Source: Paenibacillus sp. SY21-1
GTDB lineage: Bacteria > Bacillota > Bacilli > Paenibacillales > Paenibacillaceae
Assembly: GCF_005222705.1 (NCBI RefSeq)
Contig: NZ_STGF01000010.1
Location: forward strand, 124,001-188,000
Direction: 5' to 3'
DNA length: 64,000 bases
Part shown: positions 53,607 through 61,822 of the stretch, piece by piece
Layout: each line of letters starts with the position of its first letter
Numbering within the stretch: the first letter of the stretch is position 1
Position numbers and translations under genes: made by a program
Notes under the pieces: model-generated
Told to the model about the DNA's origin: nothing
The model's database searches: none
The model's input: only the letters and a program-made list of their open reading frames with translations

Positions 53607-54692
53607 TTACTCCTCCTCTGCCCAAGGCTGTCTTGCCGAAACGACCGTTTCTCCCGTTTTAATGGCTTCGAGCATTAACAGCGACAAATAATGATCCTGA
53701 GCCGCTTCGGACAGACTGTAGAAGGAGCCCGCCCTTCCCGACACATAGTCCGCCATTTGAAGCAGCGAGGTAGCGATTGCGATTTCTTCATCGCTTAGCC
53801 TTGCAGGTGCTGTCGGATTGCGATACAGCCACTGCTCGCCCGCAAGGATTCCTTTATGGTAATAGCCCTCCAGATTTCCGCCATGCCCCTTGTCGACCCG
53901 CCGCAGCTCCAGATGAACGGGCGTAGCATAATCGAGCAAGTAGCTGGCCTGCTCGTCCACCAGTTCCCCGAGCGAGCCTCTGACGAGAATGCGACTGCGG
54001 CGTATCCAGGAAAAATACTGCTCACGCGTAAAATCGTATACCGCCAGCTTATCGCCGAACCGGAGCGTAGCCAGCTGCTGGCTGGTTTCAACCATGCCAT
54101 CCTCTTGTGGATCGCCTTGCCTTGACGGTCCCCGGGCAATAAGCGATGGAAACTGCTCGCCGCGGATAACCGCCTTGTCGAAGCCTACGCCAAGCAGCTT
54201 GCGGATTAGGCTAACGCCGTGATAATCGTGAGCGGCAGACATTTGAACATGCGAAATATCGCCGAGCTTGCCGGAGCGGACCAACGCGATACGCGCAGCA
54301 TGAAGCGGCTGGAACAAATACTGCTCCGCAACCTGTATTTTCGCTTGTCGGGGCAAGGCGCCATACAGGGCGACCAGGGCGTCCACATCGCTGGCCGGCG
54401 GGGTTTCCGCCAGCACCGGAATTTCGCGCTCCGCCAATTGACGTATAAGCTCTGGCGCTACTCCCCGGCCGACGGATACTACGGCAAATTCGTAATGATC
54501 GGCTTGCGCCAGCAAAGCTTCCATCGTGCGCACTGTAGGTATGCCCCATTCGCGCTCGATGTCCTTGCCCTTCAGCTCGTCACGCACCAGCATCGTATGT
54601 ACGCGAAAGCGTTGCGGCATGGCCCTTGCTATTCGCATATAAAACTCTGCGCGCCAGCCTCCTCCAACAATCGCAAAGCTTGTAATCGTCAT
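53607..54692 (-). CDS. Gfo/Idh/MocA family oxidoreductase
   Basis: A 361-residue NAD(P)-binding protein: SFAIVGGGWRAEFYMRIA is the Rossmann loop, and VLAETPPASDVDALV replaces the usual EKP motif by ETP, so the Lys normally involved in catalysis is absent. The Idh-type C-terminal domain follows. Loss of Lys may mean a different chemistry or a non-catalytic role. The ATG at 54692 is used (AAAGG nine bases upstream). The MITE-like element lies immediately upstream, in its presumed promoter region. Confidence 0.85.
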   Translation of the reverse strand: MTITSFAIVGGGWRAEFYMRIARAMPQRFRVHTMLVRDELKGKDIEREWGIPTVRTMEALLAQADHYEFAVVSVGRGVAPELIRQLAEREIPVLAETPPASDVDALVALYGALPRQAKIQVAEQYLFQPLHAARIALVRSGKLGDISHVQMSAAHDYHGVSLIRKLLGVGFDKAVIRGEQFPSLIARGPSRQGDPQEDGMVETSQQLATLRFGDKLAVYDFTREQYFSWIRRSRILVRGSLGELVDEQASYLLDYATPVHLELRRVDKGHGGNLEGYYHKGILAGEQWLYRNPTAPARLSDEEIAIATSLLQMADYVSGRAGSFYSLSEAAQDHYLSLLMLEAIKTGETVVSARQPWAEEE

Positions 54693-54711
54693 TTGACCCA
54701 TCCTTTCATCC

Positions 54712-54874
54712 AGGGCGTGTCTGAAAACCCGTTCAGAGGCACCTTACACCGTCTTTTCGCCCCCTGCTTCGCTCCGTTTGCTTGATGTACCCCCGGTACA
54801 CCTTCACAAACGCGCCTTGCATGGAACGAAACTTCGGCTACATTTGCTGTCCTCAGCGTTCTCAGACACGCCCT
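54712..54874. mobile_element. MITE-like inverted-repeat element (163 bp)
   Basis: The ends AGGGCGTGTCTGAAAACC (54712-54729) and the reverse complement of 54857-54874 (AGGGCGTGTCTGAGAACG) match at 16 of 18 positions. The interior contains a further perfect 15-base palindrome, TGTACCCCCGGTACA (54786-54800), and no gene. Size, terminal inverted repeats and intergenic placement fit a non-autonomous transposable element. I could not see a convincing target-site duplication. Confidence 0.6.
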
Positions 54875-54901
54875 AATCGTTTCAAATAAATGTACACAAA
54901 A

Positions 54902-54928
54902 AAAAGACCTCTGCAACAGAGGTCTTTT
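54902..54928 (-). terminator. Rho-independent terminator
   Basis: AAAAGACCTCTG/CAGAGGTCTTTT stem with a three-base loop followed by eight T on the minus strand, right after the papain-like gene. Confidence 0.9.
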
Positions 54929-54929
54929 G

Positions 54930-55499
54930 CTAGGCGGTTTGAAACGCTCCGGATGCCTGCAATTCTGTCTGAACGCCCGTATACGTATGCAGTTTGCCCT
55001 GATACACAAGCTCCAGCTTCGACGTCTGCTCGAAATCCCCGGGAGTGACAAACAATGCGGGCTTATCTACCAATACAAATCCGCTTTGCTCGAACACCGA
55101 GGCTACAAATTGGGAACAAAAATAAGCGTAGTCCCGTTTCAGCTCAATATTCAGCATGACGCCTACCATACCCAGCAAATTATACTTGTATTGATCGCGA
55201 TTCTTCTCCATATAACGAATCTGGTTGCGAATGCAAACGTAAGTGCTGTGCGAAATCGTGCATTTGAACAATGAGCATAACGAGTCCTCAAAAAAAGCGC
55301 CGCGTACGTCTTCTCTGACAAAGCCGGCCAAAAAGGGATTGCTAGGATTTTTTCTTCCAAAGCTATATACCTCTGTAAGCTCTTGGTCAAAAGCTATGGA
55401 TGCGTGATTTAGTCTGTTTTTTGTATATAGCTGAATGGTTTTGGAAAATAAGGTGCCTGTATTTGTCAAAAGCACATAAATATCTACATCTCTATTCAT
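54930..55499 (-). CDS. Permuted papain-like (YiiX/NlpC-P60-type) protein
   Basis: A 189-residue protein in which the order of catalytic segments fits the circularly permuted NlpC/P60 (YiiX/YebB) fold: an early His in RLNHASIAFD near residue 30 and a later Cys in DYAYFCSQFVASVFEQSG near residue 128. Related proteins are amidases or lipid-acyl hydrolases; no signal peptide is visible, so it may be cytoplasmic. GGAGG lies eight bases before the ATG. A strong terminator follows. Confidence 0.75.
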   Translation of the reverse strand: MNRDVDIYVLLTNTGTLFSKTIQLYTKNRLNHASIAFDQELTEVYSFGRKNPSNPFLAGFVREDVRGAFFEDSLCSLFKCTISHSTYVCIRNQIRYMEKNRDQYKYNLLGMVGVMLNIELKRDYAYFCSQFVASVFEQSGFVLVDKPALFVTPGDFEQTSKLELVYQGKLHTYTGVQTELQASGAFQTA

Positions 55500-55874
55500 G
55501 CCGTACTACCTCCACATTAAAGAACTCTCATCTAGGTATTAACTTTAATGCAGGAGAAATAAATTCTAAACCTGCTCAGGTAATAGATTCAACCCCGACC
55601 TTAGTCCAGTTAGTAAGTATAGCCCGTTTATGACAATAACCGCTGAGACGCCCCGCCGTCTTAACCCCTCTCCATTTTACTGGATTTTCAAATTTTACTC
55701 AATAATCAGTTCGCCTCTTTTTCCTCATGCTATAAAGTTTGTTAAGATTTACATGATTGCGGCGTGATATAGTAGGATTAGATGGATGCCGCAAGACCAC
55801 CTTCATGCTTGCAAGGCAGCTACCTCAATAGACGATAGAAATACATCATTATGTTGCGGAGGCGTCATATAAAA
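55500..55874. other. Divergent intergenic region
   Basis: No gene is supported. It separates the divergent papain-like and isoprenoid-synthase-like genes. An extended -10 motif TGATATAGT (55765-55773) lies about 100 bases before the latter; no clear -35 accompanies it. Confidence 0.4.
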
Positions 55875-56819
55875 ATGGAATGGTATAACCGCTATGCAGA
55901 CAAGCTCTCCGAGGTTTTTGCACAGGCCCAGCGGCGCATCGCCGCCTATCCGGCTCCTCTGAACGAATGGGGGCTGGGCTATGCCGCCAAGTTCGACCCG
56001 GTCAACACGGACGGAGGCAAGGATTACATCTGCAGCCTGCTCCCTTTCTGGGTCAGGAACCTGTCCGGCATAACCGAGGAGCAATGCAGCCGGCTTGCGT
56101 TAGCTAATGTATATGGAATGCTCTACTATTTTATTCAGGATGATGTGATGGACGACGCTCCCTCCGGCCAACTCAAAGAGTCGCTTGCCCTGGGCAACCT
56201 GCTGCTGCTGGACATGTTCGCCGTATGGCGGGAAATGTATCCTTCCGCATCACCTTTCTGGAGCTGCTATGAGCGCTACAGCGCCTGTTGGGCCGACAGC
56301 GTAATGAATGAGGCAAGCGCCGATTATTTTGTGCTCGATCCGCTGCGCACAGCGGGCAAAGCCGGACCTGTCAAAATCGCCTCCACCGGCGCGCTGCTGC
56401 TGACCGGCAAGGAGAAGCTCATCCCCGAGCTTGAGCAGGCCGTCGACCTTGCGCTTGTGACGCTGCAAATGTCCGACGACTGGATGGACTGGAGAACCGA
56501 TTTGGCGGAGGGTAGCTACAACGGACTGATTGCTTTGTTGAAAGCTGAGCGCCCGGACGGCGCATCGCTTACAGAGAAGGATATCGAGACGGACATTTAC
56601 GTTCGCGGCCGTCTGTCCCGCTTTGTCGAACAGGCGGTTGCCAATCACAAGCGGCTGCTTGCTCTAGGCATAAGCAACGACATCGGCGAGCTGATCGACT
56701 TCCACAGCTTTCTCGTCAGCCAGCTTCAGCAGGCGGCGGACACCATCGCAGACCAACGCAAGCGCCTGCTCCAGGGCGGGTTCAGTTTTTTTCTGGACGG
56801 GGCCGCGGCTTCGCAATGA
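55875..56819 (+). CDS. Class I isoprenoid-synthase-like enzyme
   Basis: A 314-residue all-helical protein with two Asp-rich motifs at the spacing of class I prenyl/terpene enzymes: QDDVMDD at residues 88-94 and DDWMDWRTD at 201-209. Both would bind Mg-diphosphate. Otherwise it looks unlike chain-elongating prenyltransferases or standard phytoene synthases, so it may be a cyclase or a divergent family annotated only by fold. The ATG at 55875 is preferred (GGAGG, though 12 bases away). No other isoprenoid gene is nearby; an NHLP precursor follows 380 bases downstream on the same strand. Confidence 0.72.
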   Translation: MEWYNRYADKLSEVFAQAQRRIAAYPAPLNEWGLGYAAKFDPVNTDGGKDYICSLLPFWVRNLSGITEEQCSRLALANVYGMLYYFIQDDVMDDAPSGQLKESLALGNLLLLDMFAVWREMYPSASPFWSCYERYSACWADSVMNEASADYFVLDPLRTAGKAGPVKIASTGALLLTGKEKLIPELEQAVDLALVTLQMSDDWMDWRTDLAEGSYNGLIALLKAERPDGASLTEKDIETDIYVRGRLSRFVEQAVANHKRLLALGISNDIGELIDFHSFLVSQLQQAADTIADQRKRLLQGGFSFFLDGAAASQ

Positions 56820-57202
56820 TGGCGACATCATAGCTTTTCGCATGGAATCACGGACCGGGAGCCTCTTCAGCGAACGACAACAGAGATCAGAAAAAGCATT
56901 CAAGCCGCTGATCGCTTTCCCGGTTCTGCACCGTTTATATTCTCCGTAATCCGGCCATCTCCCCCTATACGCGAAAAATCTTCTCTCATGCTATGCCGCG
57001 CCAAATAGGCCCAAATCTCAAAATCCAGAAAAACCATCCCTTCCTATGCCCCTCAAAGTCCCACAAAAACCTATATTTCGTCAAAAAAACTCCTAAAGTC
57101 CTACTTTCTTTGTCGAATGACAGAATATTTTGATAGTATTTTCCTAGGATAAATGATATACTTTGTTTGGAAATGATATACATAAGAGGAAGGATGATCA
57201 TT
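56820..57202 (+). promoter_or_regulatory. Control region of the NHLP precursor with 20-bp-spaced repeats
   Basis: No gene is seen. The last 100 bases are very AT-rich. AAATGATATAC occurs twice exactly 20 bases apart (57151-57161 and 57171-57181). The first copy contains TGATATACT, an extended -10 (TATACT at 57157-57162), so it may be a promoter; the second copy lies just before the ribosome site. This could be a regulator-binding direct repeat. Confidence 0.45.
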
Positions 57203-57445
57203 GTGGCCGAATCATTGTCATTGAAAGAGCAAGTGATCCAAAAAGCATGGGAAGATGCCGAGTTCAAAGCGAAATTGCTGGCAGACCCAAAGGGCGCGGT
57301 TAAAGAAGCTTTTGGCGTAGATGTACCGGATGCGATCGAAGTAGCAGTGGTAGAGGAAAGCGCCAACAAATATTACCTGGTTATTCCTCAGAATCCTGCT
57401 GACGTGACAAAAGTATCGAATGATGAGGCTGCTTACTGGCAATAA
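57203..57445 (+). CDS. NHLP-leader RiPP precursor peptide
   Basis: An 80-residue peptide from a GTG start at 57203 (AGGAAGG nine bases upstream). Residues 1-62 match the nitrile-hydratase-alpha-like leader family: SLKEQVIQKAWEDAEFKAKL, LADPKGAVKEAFGVDVPDAI, NKYYLVIPQNPADV. The tail, TKVSNDEAAYWQ, is short and has no Cys, so a lanthipeptide or thiazole product is unlikely as such. No maturation enzyme (LanM, YcaO, radical SAM, splicease) is encoded in the window. It is therefore an orphan precursor or a repurposed leader. A strong bidirectional terminator follows. Confidence 0.85.
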   Translation: MAESLSLKEQVIQKAWEDAEFKAKLLADPKGAVKEAFGVDVPDAIEVAVVEESANKYYLVIPQNPADVTKVSNDEAAYWQ

Positions 57446-57448
57446 TCA

Positions 57449-57491
57449 AAAACACGCCAACCACCTATTTATTGGGTGGTTGGCGTGTTTT
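57449..57491. terminator. Bidirectional terminator
   Basis: Perfect 17-base arms (57449-57465 and 57475-57491) with a nine-base loop, flanked by A- and T-rich runs, lie between the convergent NHLP precursor and sensor kinase genes. Confidence 0.9.
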
Positions 57492-59382
57492 CAACGGAAT
57501 TGAAGCATATAATCGCTTCTGTTCCAAAGCCTTTGCGACTAGAGAACTGCAGCGTCCCCTCCATAATCTCAATAATTCGGAAGGTTACCATTAGGCCTAG
57601 TCCTGTCCCTTTTGTCTTTTTGGAATAGTACGGTTCTCCAAGTCTTTTTAACTCGGATTCTTCCATCCCCTCGCCGTTGTCAGATACGATGATATAAACT
57701 CTGTCATCACTATCCTTGTATGACTTTATTCTTACCTCTCCTGCGTCGCTCAGGGACTCGATACTGTTTTTAATTATGTTAATAAGAGCCTGTTTAAACT
57801 TGGACGAATTGCCTTTGATGAATAAATCCGGCGTCAAATCAACATGGATACTGGCTCCCTGCATGGTAGCTAAAGGAATCAATATGGCCTCTATCTGACG
57901 AATTTCATTGACCAAATTCAGCAACTCCGTCTGATCCAACTGAGGTTTGGCGAAGGTCAGAAAATCTGTAATGATTTCAGAGGCCCGATCCAACTCGTCC
58001 ATAGCCAATACCATAAATCCCTTTTCTTTCTCATTTTGCGTTTTTTCGCGTATTAACTGCAAAAAACCTCGCGTTACTTGAAGCGGATTTCTGACCTCAT
58101 GTGCAACGGAAGCGGCCAATTGACTGATGACCTCCATCTTTTCAGATCTTTGCAATTCATTGTTGAACACTTCTAATTTATTGGAGTATATGATGAGTTG
58201 ATCATAATTCTTCATTATGTTTCTTGTCAGTATAGCAATCATAGAGGCGATGAAAAACAAAATGCCCCATTTCCACATATACATTTCATAACTCATTCCC
58301 GTATAGAAATACCATGTTATTTCGCTAATACCAACCAAGCAAAAGGCTCCAAATCCTGTAGTGATGATGATTGCCTCTCTATTTCCCTTTACGCAATGCG
58401 TTATAAGGGTGAATAATAATATGGAATTCCCCACAATGACCGAAAAACCAAAAACAATCATGGAGAACATCGGATAGATATCGTTGACTTCCTGAACAAA
58501 ATTTTTAATAACAATAAAAACTAACGAGAAACACAAAATAAATAATTGAAACCTTTTCAAGTATGAAATTAACCCTAGAGGGCCTCTCCCAAAAATCATT
58601 TCAAAAAAAACAAACGTTGCCGGCATAATTAACAATGAACCAATCTCAAACAAATAAAAGAATATGAATTCATATTGCGGATATATGTTATGTAAATAGG
58701 ACGAATAGGTAATGACCATAAATCCGACGGACATGATGATCGTACTTAGGGAAGTCCAACCCATCAAATGGGTTTTATTCAAAAAGAAGGAACAAATGTA
58801 CATAGCCAATGAAATAAACAATAATGATGTTCCCAGAATGACATCCAAAACCTCTTTATTCATGTATCTCTTATTTAAATTGTTGTAGTCATCAATCCGA
58901 ATATCTCCCTTAATGCCCAGCCAATCCGAATCGGTATGAAGAAGCATATAAATAGAAATATTTGAAGCAGTTGAGTCAAGAGGCAGCAGAATCTCGTTTT
59001 TATTGTAGGGATAATCACGCTTAGATTCGTATACTACTCTGTTGTTGTCGTAAATTCTAACATCCTTGGCAGTAAGTTTACTTATTAATAATGACGGTCT
59101 GGAAAAGTCTATATCAGGAATATCCAGTTTAACCCAGGCTCTTTTAATTCCTTCAGGCTTCTCCGGCAACGAATCCCCCTGTGAAAATGTCATCCAGCTT
59201 TCATTCGGCATGTTGGCCACTTCTTCCACGGCTCGATCAGCCTTCTCCTCCCACAGCATCCTCCATTCCGTAATTGTGACTGGCGGGGAATCAGATAAGG
59301 CATGGGCAACGGACGTACCGAACGGAACCGTAATAACTACCAACAAACCAAGCAAAATTGCTAACCTGTACATTCCAATCAT
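57469..59382 (-). CDS. 7TMR-DISM sensor histidine kinase
   Basis: A 637-residue kinase: signal peptide, an extracellular beta-rich DISM domain (about 30-165), seven membrane helices (about 180-390), a short coiled coil, HisKA with phospho-acceptor SVAHEVRNPLQ near residue 440, and HATPase with NIIKNSIESL, DNGEGM and GTGLGL. The kinase part resembles sporulation-type orphan kinases of Bacilli. No response regulator is adjacent. Codon choice is visibly more AT-rich than in neighbouring operons, suggesting separate ancestry. The start at 59382 is uncertain within two to six codons. Confidence 0.92.
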   Translation of the reverse strand: MIGMYRLAILLGLLVVITVPFGTSVAHALSDSPPVTITEWRMLWEEKADRAVEEVANMPNESWMTFSQGDSLPEKPEGIKRAWVKLDIPDIDFSRPSLLISKLTAKDVRIYDNNRVVYESKRDYPYNKNEILLPLDSTASNISIYMLLHTDSDWLGIKGDIRIDDYNNLNKRYMNKEVLDVILGTSLLFISLAMYICSFFLNKTHLMGWTSLSTIIMSVGFMVITYSSYLHNIYPQYEFIFFYLFEIGSLLIMPATFVFFEMIFGRGPLGLISYLKRFQLFILCFSLVFIVIKNFVQEVNDIYPMFSMIVFGFSVIVGNSILLFTLITHCVKGNREAIIITTGFGAFCLVGISEITWYFYTGMSYEMYMWKWGILFFIASMIAILTRNIMKNYDQLIIYSNKLEVFNNELQRSEKMEVISQLAASVAHEVRNPLQVTRGFLQLIREKTQNEKEKGFMVLAMDELDRASEIITDFLTFAKPQLDQTELLNLVNEIRQIEAILIPLATMQGASIHVDLTPDLFIKGNSSKFKQALINIIKNSIESLSDAGEVRIKSYKDSDDRVYIIVSDNGEGMEESELKRLGEPYYSKKTKGTGLGLMVTFRIIEIMEGTLQFSSRKGFGTEAIICFNSVENTPTTQ

Positions 59383-59584
59383 CCCCACACCTCAAAGCTC
59401 CAAAATATAAGAAAAAACGGCAATTCCTTCGACAAAACTCGGCATAAATTCAGACTACCGCCTCTTGAAATACGTATATCCTACAAAATAAGATCCTATC
59501 TGTCATAATCATACTTAATTCTCTCAGTTTTTAGATATATATTAAAGTATACAGTTTTTTTTGACAGAAGATATGTGCCGGAGC

Positions 59585-59629
59585 AAAAAAAATCTGCCTC
59601 ATCAGACCCGTTAGGTCCAAGAGGCAGAT
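59585..59629 (-). terminator. Terminator of the GntR-ABC operon
   Basis: ATCTGCCTC/GAGGCAGAT outer stem with an inner GACC/GGTC stem, followed by TTTTTTT on the minus strand, 30 bases after the permease stop. Confidence 0.85.
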
Positions 59630-59657
59630 CGTGTTACATTCAGCTTTTTTCGCAACG

Positions 59658-60392
59658 TTATACCCAAGCTTTTTTCTTGATTGCGACTTGCTTCAGCATC
59701 GAATAGACTAGCCAAACTGTGATCGCCGCAACGGCGAAGCTGATCAGCACTCCCACAGTGACGGCGCCTCCCTCGCTTAGGCCTAAATGCTCCTTTATGC
59801 CGCTTACGGACAACGCAGCTTCCACCACTATGAAAGGGGCCATGGCGGGAAATAACAGCACAGTCGCCCACTTCCAATCAAATCGGTAGAACAGGGAGCC
59901 GAACATCCAGCCGGTTACGAAATAAGTGAAAAATTGCAGCACATGGTCCAGAAAAATAATGCCGTACTGCTCGCTCGACGTGAACAATTGGCCGTAATCC
60001 ATTTGCTCCGACCAGATCGCCTGATCGAAAAAGTAGGCAGCCAGCGGATACGCTGCAGTGGCAAGCAGGGCGAACAAGACGGATAATAGCGCAATCATCA
60101 ACGTCGTACCCTGCACAAAACGCTTCCGCGTCACCCCGTTGGCGACAAATGCCGGGAGCATAAAGGGGGTGAGCAGAATGCCCAGCACAAGCAGAAACAT
60201 TTTTGGAGAAATGCCGAAGCCTCCCCACAGGCTTGCGGCGCTGTCCTCGCTCATATTGAAAATGGACATAGCCAGCTGGACCGCCGCAAACATAAGCACA
60301 TAAATCAAGCCGTAAATCATCAGCGGCCAGCGAAAACCGCGCGCAAGCCCGCCTGCAACTTTCACTGCCGGATGCTTCCTTGGACTAGCCAT
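59658..60392 (-). CDS. ABC transporter membrane protein (YtrC/YtrD-like position)
   Basis: A 244-residue protein with six hydrophobic helices (about 22-45, 62-82, 100-122, 143-165, 172-192 and 208-232). It has no EAA importer motif and fits the ABC-2-like membrane subunits of efflux systems. ATGG overlap with the ATPase gene upstream (shared base 60392) implies coupling. Substrate unknown; relatives under YtrA-type regulators respond to wall-active antibiotics. Confidence 0.82.
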   Translation of the reverse strand: MASPRKHPAVKVAGGLARGFRWPLMIYGLIYVLMFAAVQLAMSIFNMSEDSAASLWGGFGISPKMFLLVLGILLTPFMLPAFVANGVTRKRFVQGTTLMIALLSVLFALLATAAYPLAAYFFDQAIWSEQMDYGQLFTSSEQYGIIFLDHVLQFFTYFVTGWMFGSLFYRFDWKWATVLLFPAMAPFIVVEAALSVSGIKEHLGLSEGGAVTVGVLISFAVAAITVWLVYSMLKQVAIKKKAWV

Positions 60393-61270
60393 TATTTATC
60401 CCTCCGGTTCTTCGTCAGCTGCACAAACAGATCCTGCAAAGCGATTGGCTCGAGCTGCAAGCCCTCCAACTGCGCTTGCTTCCGTCTCTGGGCGGATAGC
60501 TCCTCATACAGCATAACCGTTCTTGACGTGCCTAACGACCTGTCGTCCAGTACATTAAGCCCTTCGATAAAACGCTCCACCGCTTCCGTCCCTCCCGATA
60601 CGGCAGTCGCCCTCATCCGCAGCGCATCGGCCTCTTCATGAAGGATTAGCCGTCCCTGATCCACGATCAGCACCTCTTCAAACAAAGAGCCCACTTCCTC
60701 TATTAAATGCGTAGACAGAATGAAGGTCCGCGGATTATCCATGTAATCCCTTAATATCTCCTCGTAAAAGGAGTAGCGGGAAGGAGCATCCATGCCGAGA
60801 TAAGCTTCGTCGAAAATGGTAACCGGGGCCCGGCTCGCCAGCCCAATCGTAACCCCAAGCGAGGACTTCATCCCCCGGGACAGCTTCATGACCTGCCTGT
60901 TCAAAGGCAAATCATAGAGATCTGCAAGGCGCCTGGCATAGTCCTCATCCCAATTCGGCCAAAATCTCGCAGCCAGATCAAGCGCATCCCTTACCTTCAC
61001 GCCTTCCATCATATGACCGCTTTCCTGAATAAAGCATACCTGCTCCATGACGGCTTCGTTCTCGAAAGCAGGCTGGCCTCCGATAGCGACACTTCCCGCC
61101 GTTTGTTTGCGAAAGGAGGCGAGGACAGACAGCAGGCTCGTTTTGCCGGAGCCGTTGCGTCCAAGCAAACCATATATTTTGCCTCCGGTCAGCTTGAAGC
61201 TCATATCGTGAATCGCGGTAAAGCGTCCATAATTCAGCTTTAGTCCGTTCACTTCAACGCCGAGCGTCAT
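60392..61270 (-). CDS. ABC transporter ATPase (YtrB-like)
   Basis: A 292-residue ABC ATPase. Walker A is GLLGRNGSGKTSLL near residue 35, the signature is KLSRGMKSSLGVTI (SRGMK for the usual SGGQ), Walker B is PVTIFDEAYLGMD with DEA in place of DEP, then STHLIEE. These forms are usual in the YtrB/EcsA-like exporter group. It overlaps the GntR gene by four bases. Confidence 0.92.
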   Translation of the reverse strand: MTLGVEVNGLKLNYGRFTAIHDMSFKLTGGKIYGLLGRNGSGKTSLLSVLASFRKQTAGSVAIGGQPAFENEAVMEQVCFIQESGHMMEGVKVRDALDLAARFWPNWDEDYARRLADLYDLPLNRQVMKLSRGMKSSLGVTIGLASRAPVTIFDEAYLGMDAPSRYSFYEEILRDYMDNPRTFILSTHLIEEVGSLFEEVLIVDQGRLILHEEADALRMRATAVSGGTEAVERFIEGLNVLDDRSLGTSRTVMLYEELSAQRRKQAQLEGLQLEPIALQDLFVQLTKNRRDK

Positions 61271-61635
61271 CGGCTATCCCCGCCTTTCGATTGCTCGATT
61301 CTGTGAATAATGTCCGAGAGCGGTACGCCAATTTTATTTGCCTCGGCCAGCATTTGATCCACGACCTGTTCAAAAAAACGTTCCCTGCGCTGCATAAGCA
61401 GCGTCTGACGCGCATCACCGCTCACAAACATGCCAATTCCCCTCTTCTTGTACAAAATGCCTTCCTCCATGAGCAAATGAAAGCCCTTGGCCGCCGTAGC
61501 AGGATTTATACGATAAAAGGCAGCATACTGATTGGTCGACATGACCTGTTCATCCTCCCGAAGCTCCCCGCTCACAATGTCTTCTTTAATCTTGTCGGCA
61601 ATTTGCTGGTAGATCGGGCTTCGATCATCAAACAC
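61267..61635 (-). CDS. GntR family regulator (YtrA subfamily)
   Basis: A 122-residue regulator: winged-helix GntR domain (SPIYQQIADKIKEDIVSGEL, NQYAAFYRINPATAAKGFHL, LYKKRGIGMFVS) and a short dimerisation tail, which defines the YtrA subfamily. A GTG start at 61635 follows AGAGGTG. It heads the operon and probably represses it by binding the dyad at 61655-61684 until a wall-stress or other signal appears. Confidence 0.93.
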   Translation of the reverse strand: MFDDRSPIYQQIADKIKEDIVSGELREDEQVMSTNQYAAFYRINPATAAKGFHLLMEEGILYKKRGIGMFVSGDARQTLLMQRRERFFEQVVDQMLAEANKIGVPLSDIIHRIEQSKGGDSR

Positions 61636-61654
61636 GCCATCACCTCTTTACTTA

Positions 61655-61684
61655 TATGGTTAATTACTTATATAACTAACCATA
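61655..61684. promoter_or_regulatory. Probable operator of the GntR-ABC operon
   Basis: TATGGTTA (61655-61662) and TAACCATA (61677-61684) form a perfect eight-base dyad separated by 14 AT-rich bases, 20 bases upstream of the regulator start. Its place and symmetry fit autoregulation by the YtrA-type repressor. Confidence 0.65.
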
Positions 61685-61744
61685 CAACTTTGCTTACTTG
61701 CTGTCAAGCCCGATTTTCCATAGCCTTCACTATGTTTCTGGTGC

Positions 61745-61792
61745 AAAAATAGCGGCAGCCAAGGAGCAACATATCCTCGACTACCGCTATTT
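61745..61792 (-). terminator. Terminator of the hydrolase gene
   Basis: AAATAGCGG/CCGCTATTT outer stem with partial inner pairing, then TTTTT on the minus strand, about 30 bases after the stop. Confidence 0.7.
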
Positions 61793-61822
61793 GTCCAACC
61801 GCCGCACCTAAGCCGGGTCAGT

